A stretch of 64,000 nucleotides of DNA from Flavobacterium sp. HSC-61S13 (GCF_024171535.1 NZ_JALJZV010000014.1:1-64000), one strand, 5' to 3'. Shown: positions 16,463 through 25,997, counted from the first letter of the stretch. The notes: generated from the sequence alone by a model not told the origin. Made by a program: numbers and translations.

Positions 16463-19384
16463 ATGAATTTTTTAAAATACCATTTACCTTTTAATACGGC
16501 TGCTCGTTTGTTGCGTCAATCGTTTTTTGTTTCGATTATACTGCTTTACTCAACGGTTTCGCTATCGCAAAAAAAACCAATTGATCACAGTGTTTATGAC
16601 GCTTGGCAAAGCATAGGTGTCAAATTATGGTCCGCGGATGGGAAGACGGCGATCTATCAGGTGTCCCCTCAAGAGGGTGATAAACTCCTGTATATGAAAA
16701 GGAGTGATTCGCCATTAAAGCATCAACTACCAAGAGGAGAGAATCCGGTTTTTACCTACGATTCGAAATTTGCTGTGGCTTTGATTAAACCTTTTTACAA
16801 GGATATTCGGGAGGCTAAAATCAAAAAGAAAAAAGAAGAAGAGACTCCTAAAGATTCGTTGGCGATCATCAATACTTCCAGTTTTTCAATCACAAAGGTT
16901 GCTTTGGTAAAATCATTTAAGGTTCCTGAAAAAGGCGGTTCAAAACTGGCTTATCAATTACATAAAGCCGTTGCTTTAAAGGTAGTGGATAGCTTAAAAA
17001 CAGATTCGTTGCAAAAAAAGAAAGCCGTTGCTACTGAACCAGCCAAAAAGAAAGACAAACAGGCTGAACCGCTTCCATTGGTTTTGATGGATTTGGTAAG
17101 CGGAAAACAGTTGGTTTTTGAAAACGTTGTGGAATATGAGTTTAGTAAAAACGGTAAGAAATTGGTTTTTGCAACCCAAGAACCGACTAAAAAGGAAGTT
17201 AAGAAAGACGAAAAAGACCTAAGTATAGCGGAAGAATCCAAAAAGACCACTTATGGGGTTTATCTGATCGACACCGATACGAATGTCCAAACTACTTTAT
17301 TGGAAGGAAATGGTGAATTTAATCAGTTTGCTTTTGATGAATTGGGTAATCGAGTTGCATTCATTGGGACTCTGGATGAAAAGAAAAAGGAAATCAAGTC
17401 CTATCAGTTATACAGTAGTTTTAAAGCGGAGCAAGCTCAAATCTTGGCTAGTAGTCAAACTTTAGGAATGCCCGATAAATGGGCTGTTTCAGAGCATAGA
17501 AAACCCCTTTTTAGCCGTAATGGTAAAAAGGTTTTTTTCGGAATAGCGCCGGTTAAAATCGCCAAAGACACTACATTAATTGTCGAGGATCACGCTATAG
17601 TAGATGTTTGGCATTATAAAGACGATTATTTGCAAACCATCCAACTTAAAAACTTGGATAAAGAATTAAAGAGGTCCTATTTAGCGGTGATCCAATTAGA
17701 TCAACCAAAAACTTTAGTACCCTTGTCAGATGCACAATTGCAGGAGGTTGTATTAGTTGATGAAGGTAATGCGGACTATGTTTTGGGGTATTCTGATATT
17801 AAGGGCCGTTTAGCAACGCAGTGGACGGGTTTTGCACCAAGAGATTATTACGAAATCAATACGAGTAACGGGCGTTCAAATTTAATCGTAGCGAACTTAA
17901 ATGGATACGCATACAGTTCGCCTCTGGGAAAATACATCGTTTATTTTAATCGAGAGGGAGGAAATTGGTTTAGTTACCATGTTGGGTCCAAAAAACAGGT
18001 GGCCCTTAATAAAAATCTAGATGTTGCTTTTGCCGATGAGGATTTTGATATGCCCGACTTACCAAACGCCTATGGTATTGCAGCGTGGACAGATCATGAT
18101 GAGACGGTGTTGATCAAAGATCGTTATGACATTTGGGAGTTTTCTTTGAATGGAAGTAAAGCAGCACATCAGATTACTAAAGGTTACGGACGCACCAACA
18201 AAATCCGATTTGATATCGAAAAATTAGATACTGATGTTCGGAGTCTTTCTCGAAAAGCGCCCCTTTTATTAGGTGCTTTTAACGAAGTATCTAAAGATGC
18301 TGGTTTTTTTACAACTACAGTTCTGGCTAAAAAAGATCCTGAGTTATTGCGAATGGAAGCGATGTTTAGTAACAATGCTGTTGTTAAGGCAAAGCATGCA
18401 CAGCAATATATGTATGTTAAGGAATCGTTTACACAAGCACCGCGTATTTATACCACTACAGATTTTAAATCAGACGAGCTTTTGCAGGCTACTAATCCAC
18501 AACAAGCTAACTACAATTGGGGTACGGCATCGTTGATCCATTGGACTACTGATACCGGTAAAAATGCTACGGGTATTTTGTATAAACCGGAAGATTTTGA
18601 CGAAGCAAAATCCTATCCAATGATTGTTTATTTCTATGAGAAGTTAACCGATAATCTGTATCGTTATGAAGCGCCTGCACCAACACCGTCGCGTTTGAAT
18701 ATCTCTTATTTTGTCAGTAATGGTTATTTGGTATTTACACCTGATATCAGTTATGAAAAGGGATATCCAGGAAGATCTGCTGAGGAGTATATCAACTCTG
18801 GCGTTGATTTTTTAAAGCAAAACAGCTGGGTTGATTCCAAAAAAATTGGAATACAAGGGCAGAGTTGGGGTGGATATCAAGTTGCGCATCTGATTACCAG
18901 AACCAATAGATATGCGGCAGCGTGGTCTGGAGCTCCGGTAGTGAACATGACGTCAGCCTATGGCGGTATACGTTGGGCAACTGGAATGAATCGACAATTT
19001 CAATATGAAAAAACACAGAGTAGAATAGGCGCGAACTTGTGGGAAGCACACGAGTTATATATTGAAAACTCACCGCTTTTCTTTATGGATCGTGTTGAAA
19101 CACCAGTGGTGATTATGCATAATGACAACGATGGCGCTGTGCCTTGGTATCAGGGAATCGAAATGTTTACCGCGTTAAGACGTTTGGAAAAGCCGGTCTG
19201 GATGCTGAATTACAATGGAGATGAGCACAATTTAATGCAACGCCAAAATCGAAAAGATATACAAATACGTGAACAACAATTTTTTGACCATTATCTAAAA
19301 GGAGCTCCGATACCCGTATGGATGGATACTGGGATTCCTGCGGTTTTAAAAGGTAAAACTTGGGGATTTGATTTGGTGAAATAA
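16463..19384 (+). CDS. Secreted S9 (prolyl oligopeptidase) family peptidase
   Basis: A 973-residue serine peptidase with an N-terminal hydrophobic export segment ending near SLSQ. A long beta-rich N-terminal part (likely a propeller) precedes the C-terminal alpha/beta hydrolase domain. The triad is visible: S801 in GQSWGGY, D890 in NDNDGAVP, H922 in NGDEHNL. A lysine-rich low-complexity insert lies around residues 115-265. It probably acts in the periplasm on peptides; the exact specificity is unknown. It is a single gene with its own terminator. Confidence 0.92.
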   Translation: MNFLKYHLPFNTAARLLRQSFFVSIILLYSTVSLSQKKPIDHSVYDAWQSIGVKLWSADGKTAIYQVSPQEGDKLLYMKRSDSPLKHQLPRGENPVFTYDSKFAVALIKPFYKDIREAKIKKKKEEETPKDSLAIINTSSFSITKVALVKSFKVPEKGGSKLAYQLHKAVALKVVDSLKTDSLQKKKAVATEPAKKKDKQAEPLPLVLMDLVSGKQLVFENVVEYEFSKNGKKLVFATQEPTKKEVKKDEKDLSIAEESKKTTYGVYLIDTDTNVQTTLLEGNGEFNQFAFDELGNRVAFIGTLDEKKKEIKSYQLYSSFKAEQAQILASSQTLGMPDKWAVSEHRKPLFSRNGKKVFFGIAPVKIAKDTTLIVEDHAIVDVWHYKDDYLQTIQLKNLDKELKRSYLAVIQLDQPKTLVPLSDAQLQEVVLVDEGNADYVLGYSDIKGRLATQWTGFAPRDYYEINTSNGRSNLIVANLNGYAYSSPLGKYIVYFNREGGNWFSYHVGSKKQVALNKNLDVAFADEDFDMPDLPNAYGIAAWTDHDETVLIKDRYDIWEFSLNGSKAAHQITKGYGRTNKIRFDIEKLDTDVRSLSRKAPLLLGAFNEVSKDAGFFTTTVLAKKDPELLRMEAMFSNNAVVKAKHAQQYMYVKESFTQAPRIYTTTDFKSDELLQATNPQQANYNWGTASLIHWTTDTGKNATGILYKPEDFDEAKSYPMIVYFYEKLTDNLYRYEAPAPTPSRLNISYFVSNGYLVFTPDISYEKGYPGRSAEEYINSGVDFLKQNSWVDSKKIGIQGQSWGGYQVAHLITRTNRYAAAWSGAPVVNMTSAYGGIRWATGMNRQFQYEKTQSRIGANLWEAHELYIENSPLFFMDRVETPVVIMHNDNDGAVPWYQGIEMFTALRRLEKPVWMLNYNGDEHNLMQRQNRKDIQIREQQFFDHYLKGAPIPVWMDTGIPAVLKGKTWGFDLVK

Positions 19385-19387
19385 TGT

Positions 19388-19423
19388 AAAAAAAGGCTAA
19401 CCGTCAACGGTTAGCCTTTTTTT
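19388..19423. terminator. Terminator after the S9 peptidase gene
   Basis: AAGGCTAACCGT (19393-19404) pairs with ACGGTTAGCCTT (19407-19418). It has an A run before and seven T after, so it can act on both strands, including for the converging SseB-like gene. Confidence 0.9.
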
Positions 19424-19462
19424 ATTATTGTAAATGGTGACCTATTATCATTTATTCGATGT

Positions 19463-20203
19463 TTAATTACTCGTATAAAACGGTACCGTATGTTCATAAA
19501 AATAAGTACTGATATCCGCACCTTTTTCCAATTGCATAAAGTCTACAAATTGATCGGCATTCATAAACGGTTGAGAAGCAAGAGCTGCTTGATCTGTGAT
19601 TCGTTTCATGTCTTTTGTAGCGCATTCCAGTGCAAAAATATAATGCGGAGGGTCTCCGACTGCGGGATTGTATATCCAGCCGATGTGCGCTGCTTTTACT
19701 TCGGGTTGAGTAGTAAACAATTCGATCAAACAGTCGACCAATTCCGTTGGATAAATACTCGGCTGACCAATTTGCACGGCCATGGTCTGTTTGGTTTTTG
19801 CAATATTAGCTTGTTTATTAAACATAGAGCCACTGAGCATTTCGGATATTTCCAGAGGGATAAGTTCTTTATAGATCGCTGAAAATGGATTCACCACTAC
19901 GGCAGAGCTCTGTGCCATTTTTAAAAATTCCCTTCCGTTTATCGGTACTGGCGTCACCTCATTTCGGATAGATTCCTGTTCAAAAATCTTAGTAACCTCA
20001 GTAAATACAGGGATGACTTGATTGGGGAAAACAACAATGGGACGTTTTTTTAGATCTGATGTCGAACCAATTTCCTTTCCATTGGATTCTTTTTGAGTTA
20101 ATACATAGACGTTCTCTTCGAGAAAACGACGGTAGAACTGTTCCCGATATGTTGCGTCATTACCTGCTTTTTCAAGGATTTCGGATAAAGTTGTTTTTTT
20201 CAA
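19463..20203 (-). CDS. SseB-family protein
   Basis: A 246-residue cytoplasmic protein. The N-terminal SseB-like domain has PVFTEVTKI, NGREFLKMA and VVVNPFS, and a C-terminal SseB-type domain includes VKAAHIGWI. The family is named from a serine-sensitivity phenotype in enterobacteria and its biochemical role is unknown. It stands alone, converging with the S9 peptidase gene. Confidence 0.8.
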   Translation of the reverse strand: MKKTTLSEILEKAGNDATYREQFYRRFLEENVYVLTQKESNGKEIGSTSDLKKRPIVVFPNQVIPVFTEVTKIFEQESIRNEVTPVPINGREFLKMAQSSAVVVNPFSAIYKELIPLEISEMLSGSMFNKQANIAKTKQTMAVQIGQPSIYPTELVDCLIELFTTQPEVKAAHIGWIYNPAVGDPPHYIFALECATKDMKRITDQAALASQPFMNADQFVDFMQLEKGADISTYFYEHTVPFYTSN

Positions 20204-20543
20204 ATCTTAGTTTTTAAGGGGGGTATAAATTTGATTTATTTAAGTAAGGAGTTCAAATTTAAACCAAAAAAAATTCTTTATACCACTATAATTGTTAATA
20301 TTTAGATTTTATACTGGAATGCAGTCAGTGAATAATATGTTTTTTTATTGATGAAGTATCGCAGTAAACACATTTAAACCGATATAAAATATTGATACAT
20401 TATCAAGATCGATTCGTTTGATTATTTCTTAGAGAAACCATACTTTTTTGTATTATTGAAAGGTGAATTCGCAAATTCTGTTTGGTACTGCCCAAGCCTT
20501 TTTTTTGACGAATTAATTTTTAAATAGTTACTAATTCTAGAAG
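20204..20543. other. 340-base AT-rich intergenic region
   Basis: It lies between the divergent SseB-like and DUF4180 genes. I see no gene or stable RNA. TAAATTTG near 20224 on the plus strand matches the -7 form but is far from the next start, so its use is doubtful. Confidence 0.45.
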
Positions 20544-20903
20544 ATGGAAATTAAAGTTCATAGCGTAAAAGGGACCAATATAGCCGAATTAATCTCCAAT
20601 GAAATTTTAATCGATACTAGCGCTGAGGGTAATGCGTTATTGGCTGATTTGTATTATCAAGATTTCGATAAAATAATTCTGCACCTTAAAAATATCGGAG
20701 TTGATTTTTTTGATTTAAGCAATGGAATTGCTGGAGCTGTATTGCAAACAAGTTCCAATTTTCGGCTTAGATTGGTTTTTGTTGGTCAGCCTGCGATGTT
20801 CGAAAAACAGAGCCTGATTGATTTTATTAGGGAAAGCAATAGAGGAAGGCAGATTAACTTCTTGCCAACGGTGGAGGCTGCTTTGGAAGCCTTATCAAAT
20901 TAG
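20544..20903 (+). CDS. DUF4180 family protein
   Basis: A 119-residue soluble protein that matches the DUF4180 pattern: a start like MEIKVHSVKG, then IILHLKNI, FFDLSNGIAGAVLQ and FIRESNRGRQINF. The family has a STAS/SpoIIAA-like feel (alternating strands and helices) but no known activity. It is a single gene 97 bases before the FAD oxidoreductase gene on the same strand. Confidence 0.85.
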   Translation: MEIKVHSVKGTNIAELISNEILIDTSAEGNALLADLYYQDFDKIILHLKNIGVDFFDLSNGIAGAVLQTSSNFRLRLVFVGQPAMFEKQSLIDFIRESNRGRQINFLPTVEAALEALSN

Positions 20904-21000
20904 TTGTGATGAAAAGGGGAGCTGTATCTTTTTTTTGGTGTATATTTATTATTAATAGCTCGGGTATTTAACCTTATTACTAACCCATTAATAACCGCTT

Positions 21001-22212
21001 ATGGATTTACATTCGGGTTTGCCCTTTTGGATAGCAAAAAATGCTTTGTACGATTATTTCAATCCGTTAAAGCGCGACATACAAGTTGAAATAGCCATCA
21101 TAGGTTCTGGTATAACTGGAGCTTTAGTTGCTAATGAATTGTGTGATCGCGGTATATCGTGTACGGTATTTGATCGCCGGACAGCTTCTACGGGTAGTAC
21201 TATAGCGAGTACCGCTCAGTTGCAATATGAGATTGATGTTCCGCTCAGCCAATTGATCAAGGACATTGGTCAAGAAAAAGCGGTTGCTGCTTATAAAGCT
21301 AGTTTGCAGTCGATCACAGATTTGGAGCAAACATTTGAAAAGGTTGGTATAAACCCTGATTTTAAGAGGGTTCCGACTTTATTTTTAGCCGATAGTAGAA
21401 AGGGTTTTCAATTGATAAAAGAAGAATTTACCGCTCGTGAAAAATACGGTTTACCCGTCCGTTTTGTCGATAAGAAGGAACTGAAGAAAGAGTTTAATAT
21501 CGATGGCCGAGGTGCTCTTTACAACGATACTTCTGCGCAAATGGATTCATATAAAGCGGCAACACAACTGTTGGAGTATAGAAGAAAAAAGAAACAACTC
21601 GAATTGTACACGCATACTGAGATTATAGATTTTAAGAAGCGGGAAAGCGGTTATGATTTAATTAGTAGTGAGGGACATTTTATAAGGTGTAAATATGTCA
21701 TTATAGCGGCGGGTTTCGAAGCGGGCCGTTTTCTACCCAAGCCACTGATGAAACTCGAATCCACTTATGCAGTTATTTCACAACCGGTTGAAGAGACTAA
21801 ACTCTGGCAAGAACGTTGTCTGATCTGGAATACGGCAAATCCATATTTCTATATGAGGACTACCAAGGACAACAGAATCATCATCGGTGGGGAAGATGTT
21901 CCTTTTAAAGATCCTATAAAAAGAGATAAATTAATCAGAAGTAAAAAGGATCAATTAATCAAACAGTTTAACAAGCTCTTTCCCGAGATAGATTTTGTAG
22001 CAGATATGACGTGGTGTGGTACTTTTAGCAGTACCAAGGACGGTTTGCCTTTGATCGGACCTTATCCTAAAAATGATCGAATGTTATTTGCTTTGGGGTA
22101 TGGGGGTAACGGGATAACGTTCAGTATGATAGCCGCACAAATGTTAGTGAATTGTATTGAAGAAAAAGAGGATAAAAGGATAAATTTATTTGAATTATCT
22201 AGGTTAATGTAA
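21001..22212 (+). CDS. FAD-dependent oxidoreductase (DAO family)
   Basis: A 403-residue flavoprotein. The Rossmann motif IAIIGSGITGALVANELCDRG lies at about residues 31-51, a second FAD segment YVIIAAGFEAG in the middle, and YGGNGITFS near the C-terminus, the typical order of glycine or D-amino-acid oxidase-like enzymes. There is no signal peptide. No partner gene indicates the substrate. A terminator follows about 55 bases on. Confidence 0.87.
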   Translation: MDLHSGLPFWIAKNALYDYFNPLKRDIQVEIAIIGSGITGALVANELCDRGISCTVFDRRTASTGSTIASTAQLQYEIDVPLSQLIKDIGQEKAVAAYKASLQSITDLEQTFEKVGINPDFKRVPTLFLADSRKGFQLIKEEFTAREKYGLPVRFVDKKELKKEFNIDGRGALYNDTSAQMDSYKAATQLLEYRRKKKQLELYTHTEIIDFKKRESGYDLISSEGHFIRCKYVIIAAGFEAGRFLPKPLMKLESTYAVISQPVEETKLWQERCLIWNTANPYFYMRTTKDNRIIIGGEDVPFKDPIKRDKLIRSKKDQLIKQFNKLFPEIDFVADMTWCGTFSSTKDGLPLIGPYPKNDRMLFALGYGGNGITFSMIAAQMLVNCIEEKEDKRINLFELSRLM

Positions 22213-22268
22213 AAAATAGTTGTATATTTAGTATATAAAATTGCAATGAACTAGAAAACAAAATCATT

Positions 22269-22306
22269 AAAAGCTCCTAAGTCTATTTACTAAGGAGCTT
22301 TTTTTG
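22269..22306. terminator. Terminator between FAD oxidoreductase and M42 peptidase genes
   Basis: AAAAGCTCCT (22269-22278) pairs with AGGAGCTTTT (22293-22302), followed by T. It is placed between converging genes and can act both ways. Confidence 0.85.
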
Positions 22307-22320
22307 TTGGAGTAATTGGG

Positions 22321-23409
22321 TTATTTGTAATAAGAAAAATCTTCACCATTTGCGATTGTCAAAACGCTGTGATAAATCAGTTGTATCACATTTTCGACAT
22401 CATTTTTGTGAATCATTTCTACCGTGGTATGCATATAGCGTAAAGGTAATGATATCAAGGCCGTAGCTACACCGCCGTTACTATAAGCAAAAGCATCTGT
22501 ATCGGTTCCGGTCACTCTCGACGATGCCAAACGTTGAAAGGGAATGTTTTCTGCTTCCGCTGTTTGGATGATTAAATCTCTTAAGTTGTTTTGTACTGGA
22601 GGAGCATAAGTAATTACGGGGCCGCGTCCGATTTTGATCTCTCCTTCAATCTTTTTGTCGATCATCGGAGTTGTCGAATCGTGGCATACGTCAGTGACTA
22701 TGGCAACATTGGGTTTGATTGTTTGCGTAATCATTTCTGCGCCTCTTAATCCTACTTCTTCTTGTACCGCATTGGTTATATACAATCCGAAGGGAAGTGT
22801 CTTAGCGTTTTCCTTTAATAAACGCGCAACTTCTGCTATCATAAAACCTCCTACGCGATTGTCCAAAGCTCTACAGATAAATTTATTCTCATTTAATATG
22901 CTGAAGGTGTCGGGGTAGGTGATTACACAACCTACATGTACACCTAAGGCTTCCACTTCTGCTTTGGTATCACAACCACAATCGATAAAGATATTGTCTG
23001 TTGTTGGTGTTTCCTCTTTTGCTCTATTGCGGGTGTGAATGGCAGGCCATCCAAAAACTCCAGCAACAATACCGTTTTTAGTATGAATGTTTACCCGTTT
23101 TGACGGTGCAATTTGATGGTCACTACCGCCGTTGCGAATGACATAGATAAAACCGTCTTCTGAAATATAATTGACATACCACGAAATCTCGTCAGCATGT
23201 CCTTCGATAACTACTTTATAGGAAGCCTCTGGATTGATTACACCAACGGCATTTCCATAGGTGTCTGTTATAAAGGTATCAACATAGGGTTTTAAATAAT
23301 CCATCCATAGTTTCTGACCCGAACTCTCATAGCCTGTAGGGGATGCATTATTCAAATATTGCTCAAGAAATTCGAGCGATTTCTCATTTAATATGCTTTG
23401 ATGACTCAT
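22321..23409 (-). CDS. M42 family metallopeptidase
   Basis: A 362-residue cytoplasmic aminopeptidase of the M42 (glutamyl aminopeptidase/TET) family, which needs two metal ions. Ligand and catalytic motifs: EGHADEISW, RALDNRVGG, VQEEVGLRG (catalytic and ligand glutamates), TDVCHD and MHTTVEMIH. I start it at the ATG at 23409 (MSHQSILNEKS); the longer open frame to 23547 has no support and would overlap the divergent DUF4294 gene. The next gene is divergent at 80 bases. Confidence 0.92.
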   Translation of the reverse strand: MSHQSILNEKSLEFLEQYLNNASPTGYESSGQKLWMDYLKPYVDTFITDTYGNAVGVINPEASYKVVIEGHADEISWYVNYISEDGFIYVIRNGGSDHQIAPSKRVNIHTKNGIVAGVFGWPAIHTRNRAKEETPTTDNIFIDCGCDTKAEVEALGVHVGCVITYPDTFSILNENKFICRALDNRVGGFMIAEVARLLKENAKTLPFGLYITNAVQEEVGLRGAEMITQTIKPNVAIVTDVCHDSTTPMIDKKIEGEIKIGRGPVITYAPPVQNNLRDLIIQTAEAENIPFQRLASSRVTGTDTDAFAYSNGGVATALISLPLRYMHTTVEMIHKNDVENVIQLIYHSVLTIANGEDFSYYK

Positions 23410-23465
23410 CTTAATTTTTTTTGCTAAAATACTTAATACAGCGGATACAAATCGAAATAATTGTA

Positions 23466-23473
23466 TATTTTTG
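23466..23473 (+). promoter_or_regulatory. Candidate -7 element for the DUF4294 gene
   Basis: TATTTTTG fits TAnnTTTG and lies 16 bases before the ATG at 23490. No clear TTTG was found at the right distance upstream. Confidence 0.35.
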
Positions 23474-23489
23474 GAGATAATTAACACCC

Positions 23490-24197
23490 ATGGAAAAAGC
23501 GCTTTATCTTTTGATTTCCCTTTCCTTTGCACTTGGTGTACAGGCACAAGTGGAGCTCAAACCCGTTCCTCAGATACCCGATCCACCTGTCGCGATCCAG
23601 AGTGAACAGGATTCTATTGCCGAATTTTATACCATGCCCGAAATCTTCATTGGAGTCAATGAAAAGGAGGAAAAGTATTTGCGCGAAATGAGTATTTTGC
23701 GAAATAGAATTCTACGTGTATATCCCTATGCCAAAGCAACGGCGGAAAATTTGACGATTCTAAATGCCAATTTAGAAAAGATGCAAACGCGTAGACAAAA
23801 AAACCAGTATATCAGCCGATCTCAAAAATATTTGGAGACCGAATTTAAAGAGCGTTTAAAAAAATTATCTCGAAAAGACGGTCGGATTTTAATCAAACTC
23901 ATTCATCGACAAACGGGGAATACCACCTTTAGTTTGATCAAGGAGTTTAAAAGCGGATGGTCGGCATTTTGGTCGAATAATACTGCTCGTTTATTTGATT
24001 TAAACCTAAAGTCAGAATACCATCCCGATACGGACTTGGAAGATTTTTACATAGAAACCCAATTGAATTACCTCTTTTACAATTACCGATTATCTTATCA
24101 ACAGGCAACGCCACCGATAGATTTTAACGCACTAAAAAAAAAATGGGAGGCTGAAATCGGAAACTCAGACGCTTATCCTGCGGAGTTGAAAGAATAG
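23490..24197 (+). CDS. DUF4294 secreted protein
   Basis: A 235-residue exported protein with a signal peptide ending at VQAQ. The mature part has YPYAKATAENL, KYLETEFKERLKKLSRKDGRILIKLIHRQTG and a FWSNNTARLFD segment, the pattern of DUF4294, a Bacteroidota-specific family of unknown function. It is read divergently from the M42 peptidase gene and precedes dnaX by 67 bases. Confidence 0.87.
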   Translation: MEKALYLLISLSFALGVQAQVELKPVPQIPDPPVAIQSEQDSIAEFYTMPEIFIGVNEKEEKYLREMSILRNRILRVYPYAKATAENLTILNANLEKMQTRRQKNQYISRSQKYLETEFKERLKKLSRKDGRILIKLIHRQTGNTTFSLIKEFKSGWSAFWSNNTARLFDLNLKSEYHPDTDLEDFYIETQLNYLFYNYRLSYQQATPPIDFNALKKKWEAEIGNSDAYPAELKE

Positions 24198-24216
24198 CTT
24201 TTTTAAATCGAAGAGG

Positions 24217-24248
24217 TTTTATTCTTCGTAAAAAATAGATTATATTTG
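24217..24248 (+). promoter_or_regulatory. Promoter of dnaX
   Basis: TATATTTG at 24241-24248 is a perfect TAnnTTTG. TTTT at about 24217-24220 would be a relaxed -33 element about 20 bases upstream. The ATG is 17 bases downstream. Confidence 0.5.
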
Positions 24249-24264
24249 CCTTAATATTATTTCT

Positions 24265-25350
24265 ATGGAACAATTCATCGTATCAGCTCGTAAATACAGA
24301 CCTCAAACCTTTAAAGATGTTGTGGGGCAACAAGCTATTACGAATACTTTGGTTAATGCCATAGAAAATAATCACTTGGCACAAGCCTTGCTTTTTACAG
24401 GGCCACGTGGAGTCGGTAAAACTACTTGTGCGCGTATACTCGCCAGAAATATCAATCAAGAGGGTTATGATGATCCGGAAGAGGATTTTGCATTTAATGT
24501 ATTTGAATTGGATGCCGCTTCAAATAACTCTGTAGACGATATTCGAAATTTGATCGACCAAGTGCGTATACCGCCACAAACCGGTAAATACAAAGTGTAT
24601 ATCATCGATGAGGTTCACATGCTTTCTTCGGCGGCTTTTAATGCTTTTTTAAAAACCCTAGAGGAGCCACCACGTCATGCTATTTTTATTTTGGCAACTA
24701 CGGAAAAGCACAAAATTATTCCTACGATTCTATCGCGTTGTCAGATTTTTGACTTTAAGAGAATTACCATATCGGATGCTAAAAATCATTTGGCAGAGGT
24801 AGCAACCAGCCAAAACATTACTTTCGAAGACGATGCTTTACACATCATAGCTCAAAAGGCAGATGGTGCGATGCGTGATGCTTTGTCTATTTTTGATAGA
24901 GTAGTATCGTATTGTGGAAACCATTTGACGCGTCAAGCCGTTGCGGAAAACTTAAATGTTTTGGATTTTGAATATTATATTCGAATCACCGATATGATTT
25001 TACAAAATGATATACCCAATTTATTATTAGCTTTTGACGATATACTCGCAAAGGGTTTTGATGGACATCATTTTGTTGCAGGTATGGCTTCACATTTTAG
25101 AGATTTGATGGTTTGTAAAACTCCGGCTACTTTGAGTTTACTAGAAATCGGAGAACATGGAAAACAATTGTTTGGAGAACAGTCACAGAAAACATCTATG
25201 GCTTTTTTGCTTCAGGGAATTGAAATTGCCAACAATTGTGATCTTAAATACAAAACCAGCCAAAATCAACGATTATTAGTTGAGTTGTGTCTGATGCAAT
25301 TGGCATCTATCACCTTTGAAGGCGAAAAAAAAAAAGTAAGTACTACATAA
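24265..25350 (+). CDS. dnaX: DNA polymerase III gamma-like subunit (0-frame product of dnaX)
   Basis: The 361-residue 0-frame product is the clamp-loader ATPase. Walker A is GPRGVGKTTCAR, Walker B with the sensor region is IIDEVHMLSSAAFNAFLKTLEEPP, and sensor 1 is TILSRCQ. The four-cysteine zinc module normally found between Walker A and Walker B is missing; the segment there is short and has no cysteine. The frame ends just after an 11-base A run, ten codons past which the conserved tau tail lies in the -1 frame. The split suggests programmed frameshifting that makes both a short (gamma-like) and a long (tau) form. Confidence 0.94.
   Translation: MEQFIVSARKYRPQTFKDVVGQQAITNTLVNAIENNHLAQALLFTGPRGVGKTTCARILARNINQEGYDDPEEDFAFNVFELDAASNNSVDDIRNLIDQVRIPPQTGKYKVYIIDEVHMLSSAAFNAFLKTLEEPPRHAIFILATTEKHKIIPTILSRCQIFDFKRITISDAKNHLAEVATSQNITFEDDALHIIAQKADGAMRDALSIFDRVVSYCGNHLTRQAVAENLNVLDFEYYIRITDMILQNDIPNLLLAFDDILAKGFDGHHFVAGMASHFRDLMVCKTPATLSLLEIGEHGKQLFGEQSQKTSMAFLLQGIEIANNCDLKYKTSQNQRLLVELCLMQLASITFEGEKKKVSTT
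25325..25335 (+). other. A11 slippery run in dnaX
   Basis: Eleven consecutive A sit in the codons GAA AAA AAA AAA, after which the 0 frame reads GTA AGT ACT ACA TAA. Reading one A twice (ribosomal -1 shift) or adding one A to the mRNA joins the frame that continues without a stop to 25997. A-runs in dnaX are known slippage sites in E. coli (ribosomal) and Thermus (transcriptional). Confidence 0.75.
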
Positions 25351-25997
25351 TTCCACCACATTTTTTAAAAGGCGCTAAAGGAATTTCTGTTGATTCTCCT
25401 GTGACAGCTCCTACAACAACATCAAGCTCTGAAAAAAGTCCAGAGGTTGTTGAACCAGTTGTAGCAGTGGACGAAAAATCAATCGAAGTCCAAGCCGTAG
25501 TTGAGGAAGTAAAAGCCCCAGTACTGACTAAAAAGGTATCGGCCATGTCCTTGTCGAGTATTCGTTCTAAAAAAGAATTGGCAGCTTCGTTGCAGAAGAA
25601 AGTCATCAACCTAGAAGATTTACCTAAAGACCCGTTTACGATGGATGAGATGATGGAGCACTGGAATTATTATTCCAATCGCTTAAGTCAGTCTGGTTTA
25701 ATGTTGATGTGTTCTTTGATGGGAATGTGTCAGCCCAAATTAGAAGGCGTACTGGTTCATATTGAATTGCCGAATGAGGGTTCCAAGCTAAGTTTTGATG
25801 AAAATAAATACGAGTTGGTTAATTTTTTGAGAAAGAGATTAAATAACTATGATTTGGAGATCCATATTTTTGTTAATGAGCAGATTACCATAAAACGCGC
25901 ATTTACTCCTGAAGACAAGTACAAACATTTGAACCAAATCAATCCCGCTTTGGAAATGTTGGTTCGCACGTTTGAACTCGATATTACTAAAATGTAA
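25335..25997 (+). CDS. dnaX: DnaX tau extension in the -1 frame
   Basis: A continuous open frame from the A run to the stop at 25997, 220 residues, without a good start of its own. It begins with SKYYIIPPHFLKG, has a T/S/E/V-rich linker, then a conserved-looking domain (MSLSSIRSKKEL, HWNYYSNRLSQSG, LVRTFELDI). It is the tail expected after the clamp-loader part of DnaX. Joined by a -1 shift to the upstream frame it gives about 577 residues. A separate translation product starting at the GTG at 25401 is possible but less likely. A simple frameshift error in the sequence is the main alternative. Confidence 0.8.
   Translation, partial: SKYYIIPPHFLKGAKGISVDSPVTAPTTTSSSEKSPEVVEPVVAVDEKSIEVQAVVEEVKAPVLTKKVSAMSLSSIRSKKELAASLQKKVINLEDLPKDPFTMDEMMEHWNYYSNRLSQSGLMLMCSLMGMCQPKLEGVLVHIELPNEGSKLSFDENKYELVNFLRKRLNNYDLEIHIFVNEQITIKRAFTPEDKYKHLNQINPALEMLVRTFELDITKM

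Noticed and set aside
23410..23547. Extended N-terminus of the M42 peptidase
   Set aside because: It would overlap the divergent DUF4294 gene and its promoter; the added residues do not match the family.
25401..25997. Independent gene downstream of dnaX
   Set aside because: It has only a GTG start in a low-complexity linker, and the open frame extends back without a stop to the A run; a frameshifted tau tail explains it better.
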